Source: Takifugu bimaculatus
Lineage: Eukaryota > Chordata > Actinopteri > Tetraodontiformes > Tetraodontidae
Length of the DNA stretch: 64,000 bases
Direction: 5' to 3'
Assembly (NCBI GenBank): GCA_004026145.2
Contig: CP034985.2
Location: forward strand, 6,703,851-6,767,850
Part shown: in pieces, positions 29,028 to 40,606 of the stretch
How positions within the stretch are numbered: position 1 is the stretch's first letter
Layout: every line of letters begins with the position of its first letter
Translations under genes and position numbers: made by a program
The notes under the pieces: generated by a model
Seen by the model: only the letters and a program-made list of their open reading frames with translations
Database searches by the model: none
What the model was told of the DNA's origin: nothing

Positions 29028-30246
29028 CAAGAAACATGTTTTATTAATGGCCATTGTGGGCCCCAGACATCCGATTTACTCCCACTTAAGACAATCTCCC
29101 TCTACTTGGTAATAATATGAAACTCTGTTTAGGGGGAGAAATACTTCAGTCACTGACGACTCTCAACTAAATGCTGTTTTGGATTCTATTTTAAACATGC
29201 ATACGGTGGCAATTTTTTTAAAATTAGATATCAAATGAATTGAGTCCTACTGTTTTTAACCGCTCTTAAATTCCCTATTTGCCCTGTGGAGCAGCGACAG
29301 CAGCACTTCCCTCTGGAAGCAGGGTCAGAATATCTCCTGCAGACCCTCCACTCTGGCCCAGCACTACGCTCCCTCTGGTGCTGGTGGTTCCAGCAATAGT
29401 TAGAAGGATGTTGATTTACACCACCATATGGCTAAAGGTCAGATGGCTGATGAGATGGCTCTCATCTAATTGCATACAATGCCATTAAAGCAGCTCTATT
29501 CTATACTAGTGCTGCCGACCCGTTACTACGGTTTGTGAGAAGGTTTCATTCTATCTTCCACAATCTGCATAACTTTTCTTTCCCCTCTTAAAACGGAGCC
29601 TCCAGGCCGCCTGATGTTGACATCTGCTGCTCACGTCAGCCCACAGAGCCTCGCATCTGCAGCCGCCAGCGCGCGCTCACCGGCTCGTGACACGGCGCAC
29701 CTTGTCCGCCCTGATGGGACGCCGACAGGGAGGCACTCGCCCCCTCTGCCCGACGTGTTCCGGTTCGTAAACTCGCGCACAGACGCCTTCGTCATCGATG
29801 GCTGCCCTGCGCACCGATCGATCACGCATCTGTATTCGCATCTGGCCAACAATGGAGGCTGTTTCTGACCGTTTCTACTGTCGGTGAATTAAAACACCTG
29901 CTCCGCAGGATGGTGCACGCGGGGGCTGCAGCCAGGCTCATATAATTAGATCGATCTCGCGTATGCACGTTCGAATACTCTTACATCGTCGCTTCGGCAT
30001 CACTTTTCAAAAAAAGAGCACGTGACGGAATCACAACATTCCCGCATCGGTGCGGGTGTCAGCCCCAGCCCCCTCCACGCCTGGCTGTCCCGCCAACCGG
30101 AGCACTGCGGTACTCACGGACGCATGAGAAAGGCGGCCCGACGCCCGCTGAGCACGGGAGGCAAACGGCGGCGTTTTGTGATTCCGTCCGCGGTAAAGTT
30201 TCACGCACGTCCCGCAGAAACCCAAGAACTCACCGTCAATCGCCAT
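22859..30246 (-). CDS. syt16: Synaptotagmin-14/16 family protein, probably syt16
   Basis: This is a membrane-anchored double-C2 protein of the Ca2+-independent Syt14/16 group, implicated in vesicle or membrane trafficking. Nine coding exons in order: 30234-30246, 28755-28803, 26362-26508, 25225-26139, 24939-25070, 24584-24840, 24072-24509, 23784-23964, 22859-23175. Phases match, apart from one extra C in the run 28796-28801, giving about 815 residues. The N-terminus (MAIDG...GVHELICARRVSPE) matches SYT14. The membrane segment is VLSSIAAFIALMALFFLYL. C2A starts at KYGTLDVAFEYD and C2B at LPEILLGLIYNSATG; the end is VCHWHTLTVT. Exon 4 (305 codons) encodes an amphipathic stretch and then a highly charged Lys/Glu tract, making the protein longer than human SYT14 (555) or SYT16 (about 645). 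The choice of syt16 over syt14 rests on neighbours that map to human chromosome 14; family assignment is firm. Confidence 0.88.
27073..27282. repeat. (TCTCC)n pentanucleotide array
   Basis: About 42 near-perfect 5-base units with a few single-base variants. All six frames are trivially open or repetitive (for example LLSSP repeats), so the open frames across it are artefacts. Confidence 0.95.
27290..27465 (+). repeat. Dispersed teleost repeat fragment
   Basis: Contains the motif GGTTTCTTCCTGTTAAAGGG followed by TTTTTCCTTGCCACTG, which I recognise as an extremely common interspersed sequence in fish genomes. It directly follows the TCTCC array. Family name and ends are not determined. Confidence 0.65.
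28985..29025. repeat. (TA)n microsatellite
   Basis: About 20 TA units in syt16 intron 1 (28804-30233). The rest of that intron shows nothing recognisable apart from a CpG-richer stretch near 29640-30240 close to the start exon. Confidence 0.9.
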
Positions 30247-30811
30247 GATGCTCCGTCCCGGACTCTACCAAGTGTGGGGGGAGGGGGGGGGGGGGGGGGG
30301 GTGGAGGAGAGAGAGGTCATTCATGAGCCGGCGCGTGTGTGCTGATATTGACAATTAATTTAGCTTTATTTTATTTATAATCTTTGATGTCTGCACAAGG
30401 GAATGCGCCATTTAAACTTTATTTTGTTGGTGTGGCGCTCTCTACGTATAATACTTTAATTAAAAAGGGCGAAAGGGATCCCGGGGAGTTTATTTTCCTT
30501 CATCAAATCCTAATCAAAAGAACACATTTTAACAATTTTACCGTATTGTACCCACTTAGCATAGTAATGTCTCCTCTCTGCGGACTAATAGAGGGTTCTA
30601 GCATCACTTGCGGACAGACATTTCAGTCATTTAATCAGCGACTTATTGACCCTTTAAAATTAAACAACCCGGCGCAACGTCAAGTTCGTTGCCTCTTACG
30701 TCACAGTGCGAGGACACGCCCACCAAAGTGGATCCGCGCCACACTTCCGGGAAACTTCAGGTTCTTGCTGTCACGTTCGAAGGCTGGTAAAGGTTTGAAA
30801 CTTTTAGAAAC
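30247..30811. promoter_or_regulatory. Divergent syt16/nt5c1b promoter interval
   Basis: Only 565 bases separate the two ATGs. The syt16 side has a long G run (30282-30301) in GC-rich sequence; the middle is AT-rich (near 30350-30380); the nt5c1b side is again GC-richer. A shared promoter is inferred from the geometry. No core element is recognisable. Confidence 0.45.
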
Positions 30812-33039
30812 ATGAGCGACATCCAATCCAAACGACGCGCTATCCGAAGACAGCGCTGACGAGCAAGACTGGGAGGCGGCCAAAGCTTTTTTCGACAACC
30901 TGAAAACACAAAAACCGCGACCCGTGCGTAATTTCCTGAACGCCTCACGTTAAAGTTCATGTGTAGCCGTCGCCTGTACTTTTGTGGTGTTGCGTCTTCT
31001 TGTGCACTTGTTTTTCTTTGTTTTATTCACAAGTTGGGCTTTTTTCCCACACCTTGTTGCAGCCCAAACCCCGTTATGCCGTCACCATCGCCGTCTCGTC
31101 GCGCACCCTCTTCAACATGGTGCATGAGAGGAAGATCTATGAGGAAGAGGGGGTGGAGAAGTACGTGGCCTATCAGCTGGAGCATGAAAACGAACCCCTA
31201 AAACCAGGGGCCGCTTTCCCTTTCGTCAAGGTAGGATCCCCTGAGATTTGGGGCGTGGTCCCTCAAGTATGGATCAGTCATAACACACCCCAGAGGGAAA
31301 ACACCCGAAAACACCACGTAGGGACAGGTACAGTGAGATTCAGCACAGTAACACAAAACTCCACTGTGGAAAAACCACAACCCGAAATGTTGACAGTGAA
31401 GTCTGGACCTGCTGCCACATATAAGAAATGTATATGATGTTCAAAGATGGCCGACAGTTGGTTGCCACTGCTGGCTGGTAGGTTTTTTTGGCAGGTATGC
31501 AGTCACATGGGTCACGTGGTCGGTTTAAAAAAAAAATAAAATTCAGCAGGGCGCAAATGTGGAAACTCCTGTTAGACCAAACGTACACGCTGATGTTCAG
31601 ACCCTGGTGAGGAAGTTTTTAGTTGTGAAACCGAACTCAAGCACAGCGAGCAGCACTCTCACCCCCTGGGGAGGAGCAGCTTCTTGTTCTTTACATTCCG
31701 AAGCGCGTTGGCCCACTTCTCTTCTTTTTCACTATGAAAACACGAGGAAACGTGTTGCTTCAGCGTCTTCCGCTCTCTCCTATCAAAAAGGCGCTGATGA
31801 ACGTCAACACTCGGCTGCGGGAGTTCTACCCAGAGAGCGAGGAGCTGTTTGACATCGTCCTGATGACCAACAATCACGCCCAGGTGGGAGTGCGCCTCAT
31901 AAACAGCATCAATCACTACGGTACGCCGCGCCAGACGCTCTTAACTGCAGTCGCACTGTGATGTTTCTGCCGTCTAATTAGAAACCATAAACCCAGAGGT
32001 TTTGTTTTTTTTGGTTTATTTGTGCTTCGCAGATTTGACCATAGAGAGATTTTGTATGACTGGAGGGAAAAGTCCCATAGGTTACCTAAAGGCCTACATG
32101 ACAAACCTGTACCTGTCCAAAGATTCCCAGAAAGTGACAGAGGCCATCGAGGAAGGTGAGACGCCTCATAAACCTGCTTTGAAATATCTGGAGCCTCCAG
32201 CTGTGTTAACATCTGGCTGTGATGTGTTTACTGTCTGTGGTTAATGGCACCTTGTTGTCCTTCTTAAACCATAGAGGAGCACGGTTAATGTGACCATAGT
32301 TTAGAGGGAACTAACCAAAGCTCCTGTCGTGTCAGGCATCGCCGCAGCCACGATGTTCATGCCTGAAACGGAGAACGAGCTGAGCGACACGCAGCTGCGC
32401 GTGGCCTTCGACGGCGACGCCGTTCTCTTCTCCGACGAGTCAGAGGTCATTGTGAAGCAGCACGGCCTGGACACGTTCTTCGAACACGAGAAGGAGTTTG
32501 AGAACAAACCCCTGGCTCAGGTAACTGGTTCGGTCCGGTTCGCTTTCCCTCTTTGTGACCATTGAGCTATTTCGCCTGGCTAATTCGTCGGCTCTCTCAG
32601 GGCCCTTTAAAGTGTTTCTTGGAGGCTCTGGGGAAACTCCAGAGAAAGTTCTACATCAAAAACGAGCGCATCAACTGTCCCATCCGAACCTTCCTGGTCA
32701 CAGTCCCGCAGCGCCGCCAGTTCCGGCGCTCGCGTCCTGAAGACCCTGCGCAGCTGGGGCCTGGAGATCGACGAGGCGCTTTTCCTGGCCGGGGCTCCGA
32801 AGGGGCCTCTGCTGCAGAAGATCAAACCTCACATCTTCTTTGATGATCAGATGTTCCACATCGAGGGGGCCAAAGAGCTGGGAACCATATCTGCTCACGT
32901 GCCCTATGGCATCGGACAGAAGTACCATAGGGGGAAACTAATAGAGCAGCCGGCAGAAAACAGAAAAAAAGTAGTGAAAATGTTAAAGAAACACTACACA
33001 TTGCTGCCAATAGGAAATAAACACCACGGTATACAGTAA
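30812..33039 (+). CDS. nt5c1b: Cytosolic 5'-nucleotidase 1B-like (two apparent frameshifts)
   Basis: This is a cytosolic HAD-type nucleotidase that hydrolyses AMP to adenosine. Coding exons: 30812-30923, 31063-31230, 31791-31920, 32033-32155, 32336-32520, 32601-33039. With one extra base removed in exon 1 (near 30821) and one in exon 6 (T at 32704), all phases fit and the protein is 384 residues. Landmarks: DEQDWEAAKAFFDNL, FDIVLMTNNHAQVGVRLINS, the catalytic loop LRVAFDGDAVLFSDESE, and DEALFLAGAPKGPLLQKIKP. Residues such as GGKSPIGYLKAY and WGLEIDEALFL favour the 1B over the 1A paralogue, as does nearby rdh14, its neighbour in human. It lacks the long N-terminal extension of human NT5C1B. 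After HVPYGIGQ it runs on about 35 basic residues before the stop, longer than the family's usual end. Confidence 0.9.
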
Positions 33040-33700
33040 TGTATAGCTTTTTAGGTAATAAATTAGAAATACAAGCAAATATTAGCTTTTAATGTATCTG
33101 TTTACTTATTCAAGCCTCTATTTCACAGTTATGTTTAACTTTATATCATTTTCTTTACACTTTTTCTACACTAATGTGTGTTGCTCTCGGGGTGGGTTTT
33201 GGACATATCAGATGATCGCTGCTGTTTTAGCTGCTGAGTGGCTGAATTAGGTTTTTCACCCAGGAACAGCCTTCGTTTCTAAACTCTTGTGGCTTCTTGG
33301 ATGCATTTTGCACATTTGGGTTATACTGCGTGGATGGTTCCAGGCTCTGAAAGGGACAGTTTTTCACTCCTGTATTTGCCGCTGATGTGCACAAACTATA
33401 TAACTTCAGAACGTAAATTGCACTGTATTCAAGCTGTTGATGAGGGTCGTCCCGGTTTTATTCGTCATATTTACAGACGTGTGCTGCACAAGGATGAGTC
33501 TGTATTACGCATGTATTACATTTCTTTACAGTAATTTGTGCCGCTTGCACCGTGTTTCCTGTAGCACATTGCAGCACAAGAATCTGTCATGGTATTTTTA
33601 TACAATTCCTCTGTATATGTTTGCAGATTGTATTTTATATCACAGGACATTGTGGACCTGCCACAGTGGATAACACAGTTTGCAATCATGTGGTAAAACA

Positions 33701-33706
33701 AATAAA
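33701..33706 (+). terminator. nt5c1b poly(A) signal AATAAA
   Basis: Canonical hexamer about 660 bases after the stop codon, followed by a GT/T-rich stretch. Confidence 0.6.
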
Positions 33707-36700
33707 ATGTTCAACCCTCACTTCTTTCAGCTTCAGCAGTGCATGTTAGATCCCTGTAAATCACTTTTGAGGTACTTTTAAACGTTTCCACGTCTTAACG
33801 TTTAAATAGCCTCTCGGCAGTAGATGGCGCTGTTCGCCTGACTTTTTTTTTTTTTAATATCTTTGCTTTCTGTGTTTCGCGAGTAAACTGGGTGAACTCT
33901 AATCGGATGAAGCCCTACGTCATCTTAACATGTACAAAGAAATCTGCCAGAGCGGCAGAAGGATGCAAAGTGGTGAAGACCCTCCATCGGCCCTAAAGAG
34001 GACAGTCTGACAGCGTTTCCTAGCGCTGACCAGCTGCTCCATCCTCGTCCTGCAGCAACGATCTAGCGGTGACCTCTGACCCCGCAGACACGTGCAGCTC
34101 CAGCGATCCATCGATCATTCGCACCATCGATCGTCTTCCCTGATATTTCAGAGCCACGACAGGAGCAAAACAGACTGGAAAGGTGCAGGCAACTTCACAC
34201 TTACATTTCAATAAAACAAAAAAAACAACAAAAAAACAGACATTTTAAACCTTTAATTACAACACAGATGACATCAACATCAAAATATGTTGTAATCTGC
34301 ATACATATGTTGCAGTCATCTTAATGAACCCAATGCAAGCTGATGAGCTTAGTGGCCTGAACCTCACTTGCTTTATGTTTGCAGCAACATTCATCTGCTT
34401 CGTTAAATCCTGTTTGTGCGGGTTTTTGTGTGTTTTTTTAATTTAATTTTCACCTTATTTTGATATTTATGCTTCTTTCTGCTGTTTTTTTTTGTTGTTG
34501 TCTCTGTCTGGCTTTGCAGGCTGCAGCGTGTGGATGTGCATCCCTGAGAGTTGGGACCCACTGGCTGTTGCCATGGATACTTGGTGCTGATGCCACAAGA
34601 ACCATGTAGGTTTGTAGGAAGGTATAATTAATATAGCAAAGGATTAGAGGCAAAGGTAGCATGAGCAATCTCATCACAGAGTTTCTATAATTGGCTGCCA
34701 CTGGGTGTGTGCACGCGTGTGCATGAAGAAGCTACATAGAAATCTGCCAAAAATAACCATGGAAACTATGGTCTCTCCGCCTCTGCATTCATCTTCATGA
34801 CACACTATTTGCTCTAAATATGTTTTCTTGCTTAGTGACCAGTAACTTGTAGGTAGACGCTCCCAAAAGTAATTTATTACCAAGTGGGAACCTTCTTTCA
34901 TGTAATGTGGACATCTCGGGAGCATTTATTAAACATAATGAGATAATTGATATCCAGCTAATTAGCTGTGGCGTTCCACGCGGATGCACCGGAGACGTGT
35001 TCCTTCTCGGCTGTACCATTTTCGTGATTGGCAGTCTAAAACATTTGAATCATAATTAAGAGGCAAATCGGAGTCATGCACAGAATGTTAACCAACATTT
35101 TTAAGAGGGAGCCATCTGATAGGCGTGCAGCAGATTTTATTGCTGTTGGCATTCTGAGGTTAGCATTTAACAATAGTTAGAGTAATCATTTAGCCACAAC
35201 CTTTAATACTATAGGATATATGACAAGCAATTGCTATGTGCTGTTAGAGCGATGGAGAATTTTATAGGAGAATTCAGTTACATTAGTATAAGGAAAAGCT
35301 TCTTCTAGTCTTCTTCTTCTAGCTTCTTCTAGTTAGAACCTCCAATTTCTCTCTTAGTGCAGGAAAAAAAACTGATGAACATTGGTCACTGATCATAAAT
35401 TAGTTATCCCCATTGAAATATCAAAGCATGCAGTTGCTTTGATGTTTGATATTTTCCTGTCATGAGTTCCGGTGGAAGAAGTTTGGCAGACTCCTCCCCC
35501 TGTTCCACTGTGACTGAGCTGCGGTTAGACGCGGCGATGTGACAGGCTCCGTTGAAGAGGAGGCTGCGGTTGGTGCCATGATAATTACATGTATCGAGGT
35601 CGGCTGGTCCCCCTCCCCAGTGGGAGAAGCGTTCATGCTCGCTTCAAACACGGAGCTATGGAGTTGCATATTTACTGTACAGCAGTCAAAACAACCTGGA
35701 TATGTTGTTGCAATAAGACAAAATACAGGGCCGGACAGGAGTGGGTCCATAAACAACAAGTCTGCCACAAATTCACCAAGTTTACACTCTCTTGACCTTG
35801 TAGTTTTTCCTGTTTGCATCGTGTCCTTACGACATGGGGAAAACCCATTTTCCCCCACTTGCAAAACCCTCCTGTTATTGATCGGTGCTGTTTCTGTGAT
35901 AGCTGCCCAAATGGCTGCTCACTCCCTTTAAACCTCTGTGTCCATGAAGCCATGCGGATATACAGTACAGATACACTAAGATGTGATTAGACCAGTCTTT
36001 AAACACATCAGAGCAGAGGTGCACAGAGGAATACTTCCTCCTGTACTGAGCTGATCATCAGCATTTGCGCTCTCTTTTCCTCGGGCCTTCTGCAGGGCCT
36101 CGGGCCGACCAGCAGAAGCCAGGGAGACAAAGACTGGCGAAACCATTGAGCAAGCGAGCAACACCAATTATCTCCACCTCTGAGCTGGTAGCGTGAATCA
36201 ATTTCAGCACCATTACCTCTGGCTGGCCGCGGGCTGACAGCCTCCCTTTAGGGTGATAGTTCTAAATTGGCTCCCACCCTTTTGCTCCTCTGGAGATTGA
36301 AAAGATATTATTAAACACATATATCATGGCAGAGGCCTGAGCCTCACTGGAAAACAGTGAGAAATGGTGGCACGGTGGAGAAGGGTCTGAAGAAAGTAGA
36401 AAAAGTGAACGGAACAAGCAAATTATGCGGAGAGATGGGTTGAAGATTTGGTGCTTTTCCCTGGTACCAGACTGGGTGCTCCCTGAGGGTCCCTGCGAGC
36501 CTGCCGGGCATTGGCAGGAAGCTGCATGTGGGGTCGCAAACGCATGCGCACGGCGCGTGGAATCCCTACATAATGGATGCAGCGCTAATGATGCCCCCGG
36601 AGACACGAACAGTCTGGCTCCTTTACGACATGATGCATGGACCGGTCTGCCATACCCGGATGATGCAAGTGGAGGGAAAATTCAGGACAAGTTGAAGGTC

Positions 36701-37802
36701 TCCTCTCCGGTCCTGACGCGCGCAGACTTCAAATTAGATCACAATGGCTCGGAATGTTAAGCACATACGGCTGAAACATTTGCAGCAGTGCGTTTCTTTT
36801 TAGAACAGCACAGTCTGGAGGACTGGGAAACCAGTAAAATGCTGAATTTAGGGGGTTTCCCCTGATGCATATTCCATCATCCCGGCTTCAAAGGAGTCAT
36901 CTCATGCGTTAGGATGTGTTGCTGCTGAAACTGTTGCCGCTCACTTACACGCCCGATCTGTTCCACTCCTGCCAGGCACAGACTAAGTACAGTTACGTAA
37001 CCATCTGAATATTGATGAAGAGAGTTTACAGTTCGGGATGTGAAAGTGTCTGACAGGCCGTGTGAAGAGAAGAGGGGGAAAAATGCATTTACAGGCAGTG
37101 ACTGTAGTAAACACGCTGATTAAACTGGACTGTATCCTTACATAATTCATAGCAATATTTGGAGTCATTTGGTCTGTGTGCCAGCTGCCATGTGGTGCTG
37201 GATCAATGCTCTCCTGCAGCCACTGACCCGGAAACAGCAGAAAGATCTTTGCTAGCTCAGCCATCGATACATGGACTAATTAAGAGCTGCGCTCTGAGAG
37301 TTAGCTCTGCTCGGCTAACAAAGGTGGCTGTTGGAGTTATTCTAACGCTCCTCTTAACCCAGAACTGACATTTCTGCAGATCAGCGCAGAATTTAGCTGT
37401 GCAGGGCAGCGTTTTGCCAACCGTGCTTTGGCTTTTATTTTGGATCGATCCGAAGGAAACCACTCGTAGACTGTTCCACGAAGAAAACTAATCACATGAG
37501 AATGTTGCCTCTGATCTATTCATGGTGATTTCTAATCTTTTTTGGAGTCAGCTCAAAATTGCTGATCAAATTAGTGATATATTGACTGTCGGTCCATTTC
37601 CATCATTTACTTGATCAAAATTTTAATAAAGGATGTCCTTGTCAGTCCATTTGTCGTGCCTAGAGTGAAAGGTATTGGCTCGGTTCTAGGTCAGGGTCAC
37701 ACAATAATGACACTGGAATGGTGTAGAACTCTTGAAAATGAGGGCTGTTAAATAGACCATGAGTCATCTGCTGGCAGCCACTTTTAGGGAAACACATCCA
37801 GG
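33707..37802. other. Intergenic region nt5c1b-begain
   Basis: About 4 kb without a recognisable gene. Open frames of about 110-145 codons occur on both strands near 35460-35950 and 36262-36760, but they overlap each other, match no family I know and lack splice or domain support. Short CTT/CTTCTAG repeats lie at 35300-35335. A CTCF-like motif lies at 33816-33832. Upstream begain exons could be here. Confidence 0.45.
33816..33832 (+). promoter_or_regulatory. Possible CTCF site
   Basis: GCAGTAGATGGCGCTG matches the vertebrate CTCF core (CCASYAGRKGGCGCTG type) at all but about one position. It lies just past the nt5c1b 3' end, between that gene and begain. Sequence match only. Confidence 0.3.
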
Positions 37803-40561
37803 ATGGGATGGATGGATGGAACAAACAGCCCCGTGGTGGGTCGGCTGTGGCCAAACCCCTCGGACGGAGCTCCCTGCACCGTGCTGAGTGGTGATCAGGT
37901 ATGGCTGGAGGAGCTGATAGGCCCTTTGTCTTGCCAGTCGTCCTCCAGCCGTGGTGACCTCAGCTACAGCGCAGGGGGAAACAGAAGCAGCAGCGAGAAC
38001 AGCTGGAGCTCTGGAGCAACCTCTGTCCTGCACAGCTCCATCAAGCAGCAAAGCCAGAAAGCATTTCAGTCTCATCTCAGAGCGGGCAGATATCGGAGGA
38101 AAGCTGGACGTCCGTCTGTAGGACCTCATGCTGAAGCTAAGCCACAGGTGGAGCAGAGAGGAGCCACTGGGAAAAGGCCCCTCCACACATGGCCAGAGAG
38201 GGTTGGGCTGAGTGATGGGAGGTACTCTGCACCGGCACGCAGCAGCAGTAGTGGGGCAAAAGCACAGTGGCTGCTGGAGGGAAAGCTTGACGCCAGACTG
38301 AGGTTCTCCAAGTTCCTGGATGAGGTGACGTCCAATGTGTTTGACACAAACAGTTTGCAGGCATTGGGGAAAGCGGTATCTCAGTGCCGATTTATCCCAG
38401 GAGGCACAAAGAGGCCAGGAAAGAAGGTTGGAGAGTTGACAGAGTGGAGCCCCGGGCTGCTCTGCTCCATGGCCCTGCAGCCGGCCTCTTTACCTGAGCT
38501 GGAGATGACCAAAGAAGAGCAGACCCACCTTCTGCCACCTCAGAAAACGTACCTGGAGACGGATATCGACACCGTGAGGACACACGCCAGGCTCCCCGAC
38601 CTGGACGGTAAAGCAGAGGCCCCACGCCAGCAGGAGAGCGACGAGAGACACATCATTCCACCTCCCCCACAGTTCTATCAAGGGTTCCAAATGAAGAGTC
38701 CCTTCCCGGAGTTTCACTGCCACTTCCCCAGATACCCCTACAAATCTGTTTCTCTGCCCCGGGGCATCCACATGGTGAGTAATAAAAGCCTTCCCAGTCA
38801 AAACCAGGCCTGGGAACATATGTTACGACCAGAGCAGATATTGCTTCAGCCGGGTAGATTGATGAAGAGATGGAGCCGTCTTTGCTTTCCTGCTCAATTT
38901 GTCAAAGCATAAAAAGGTGCCAGAAGAGACGAGAGAGTCTTAACGTTAGAATTCATAAAGTTTTGAGGCGCTCGCAGCACAATCGGTGCAGCTGGAACCT
39001 TATTATCAAACGAGCACAGGGGAAATGTTGCAACAGCCAACAAAGTATTGTTTAAAAAAATGCACATTTTTATATGTTTGAACTTTATTATTCTTAAGGA
39101 GTCCCAACTGGTGGTTTCTGCAGGCTTGCTTGTCTCGGCAGCAGGGTGGGTTTCGGTGGGTCTGGCAGGCCTCAATCAGGGCTCAGTTGGTTAATTATTC
39201 CATCACTTTCCGTGCCAGCGTGACCTTCAGCGGCAGTGAGAATCCATCTGGCCTCTCTTCTCCTTCCAGAAATTCCTCAAAAGTATATCACGGAATGATT
39301 CGGCTCAGGCTTTGGCTTTCCCCTGGTTAGCGATTGTGCGTTTCCCCGTTGACATTTGCATTCCACCACTGTTTTGCCCTGCACCCAAAATACACCTCCC
39401 AGAGATTGAAAGCACCGCCGTTGTCATTTAATAATAAAGGAGACGATGACATTCCCTTATTTTATTGTCTGATTAAAATTCAGCCTTTTCCGTCACCCTG
39501 GCAACAGCTTGGAAAGAGGTGGGTGGTGAGGGGGCCGAGAGGCAAGCATGTGAGAGCTGTGTGTGTGTGAGTGTGTCTGTGTGTGTGTGAGTGTGTCTGT
39601 GTGTGTACCAAAGTTTTCATTTCCACAATGCCAGTCCTCACAGGCACAAATTGTTCTTCTGTGCTCTCTCTGAAGAGCCACGTTTCCGTGAGCATTAGCT
39701 GGCCTGAACACACAGCCCCTGCCCTATAGACCCTTTGCTATATGCTTAAAAAGGATGAGTTTTGTCCCAAATCAATTGGGAATCATGACGGATCTTTTAT
39801 GTCCGTGCCCCTTAAATCCTGGTGGCTGGCTGAACCTTCTGGTCTGAATGTGAATGAAAACATGCGTAGCTGATTCTTATTAGTGTGTGTGTGTGTGTGT
39901 GTGTGTGGGTGTGTGTGGGTGTGTGTGTGTGTGGGGGGGGGGGGATGAGGGCACGGAGAAGTGTTAAACATTCTCCGTAACAGCTCGGGAGCCGAGATGC
40001 TGGATTCAACAGTTTGAACCACCTGTTCCCGTCTCACTTTCTCCCTCCTCTGCTTATCTGTCTCCCTCCCGCTCTGTCGCTTCGATCCGGCCCCTCGCCA
40101 AGGATATTGAGCCACCGCCAGAGTCCCCCATAGGGTTTGGGGGTGGGGGGGGGGGGGGGGGTTGCCATCTATCTGCAGTCTTATCTGCAGTCAGAAGGAG
40201 CCATGTGCAATGAAGGTTTGTTCAGGGATGGAGGGAGTAGAGAGAGAGAGAGAGAGCAGAGGGATGAGGAACATAAACAACACCTGAAAGACGAAGCGTG
40301 TCTGCTGAATCGTTTCTTTTTCTGGCAAATGTGCGTGTGCGGTCTTGGATAAAATAGGTGGTGGATAATGTGTTGTCATTTCTTTTCAGGTGGCTGATGA
40401 GGAGATAAACCACATAGACACCATCAGGTGAGCTGCCACCCCTCTCCCTCTTCTCTCTCTCTCTCTCTTTCTCTCTCTTTTTGCAAGCATCGTTCGGTGC
40501 TCCATCGTCACACCCCCACATTCTTCCTGTCTTCTCACTTTAAGCTCCGTCCTCCCACTCT

Positions 40562-40606
<45 letters not shown>

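Noticed and set aside
35460..35931. Overlapping 130-codon frames on both strands
   Set aside because: Both strands are open, neither shows a domain or splice context, and neither resembles a known family.
38775..38912. Continuation of the long begain frame past 38774
   Set aside because: A strong GTGAGT donor and phase-matched downstream exon suggest the last 46 codons are intronic read-on.
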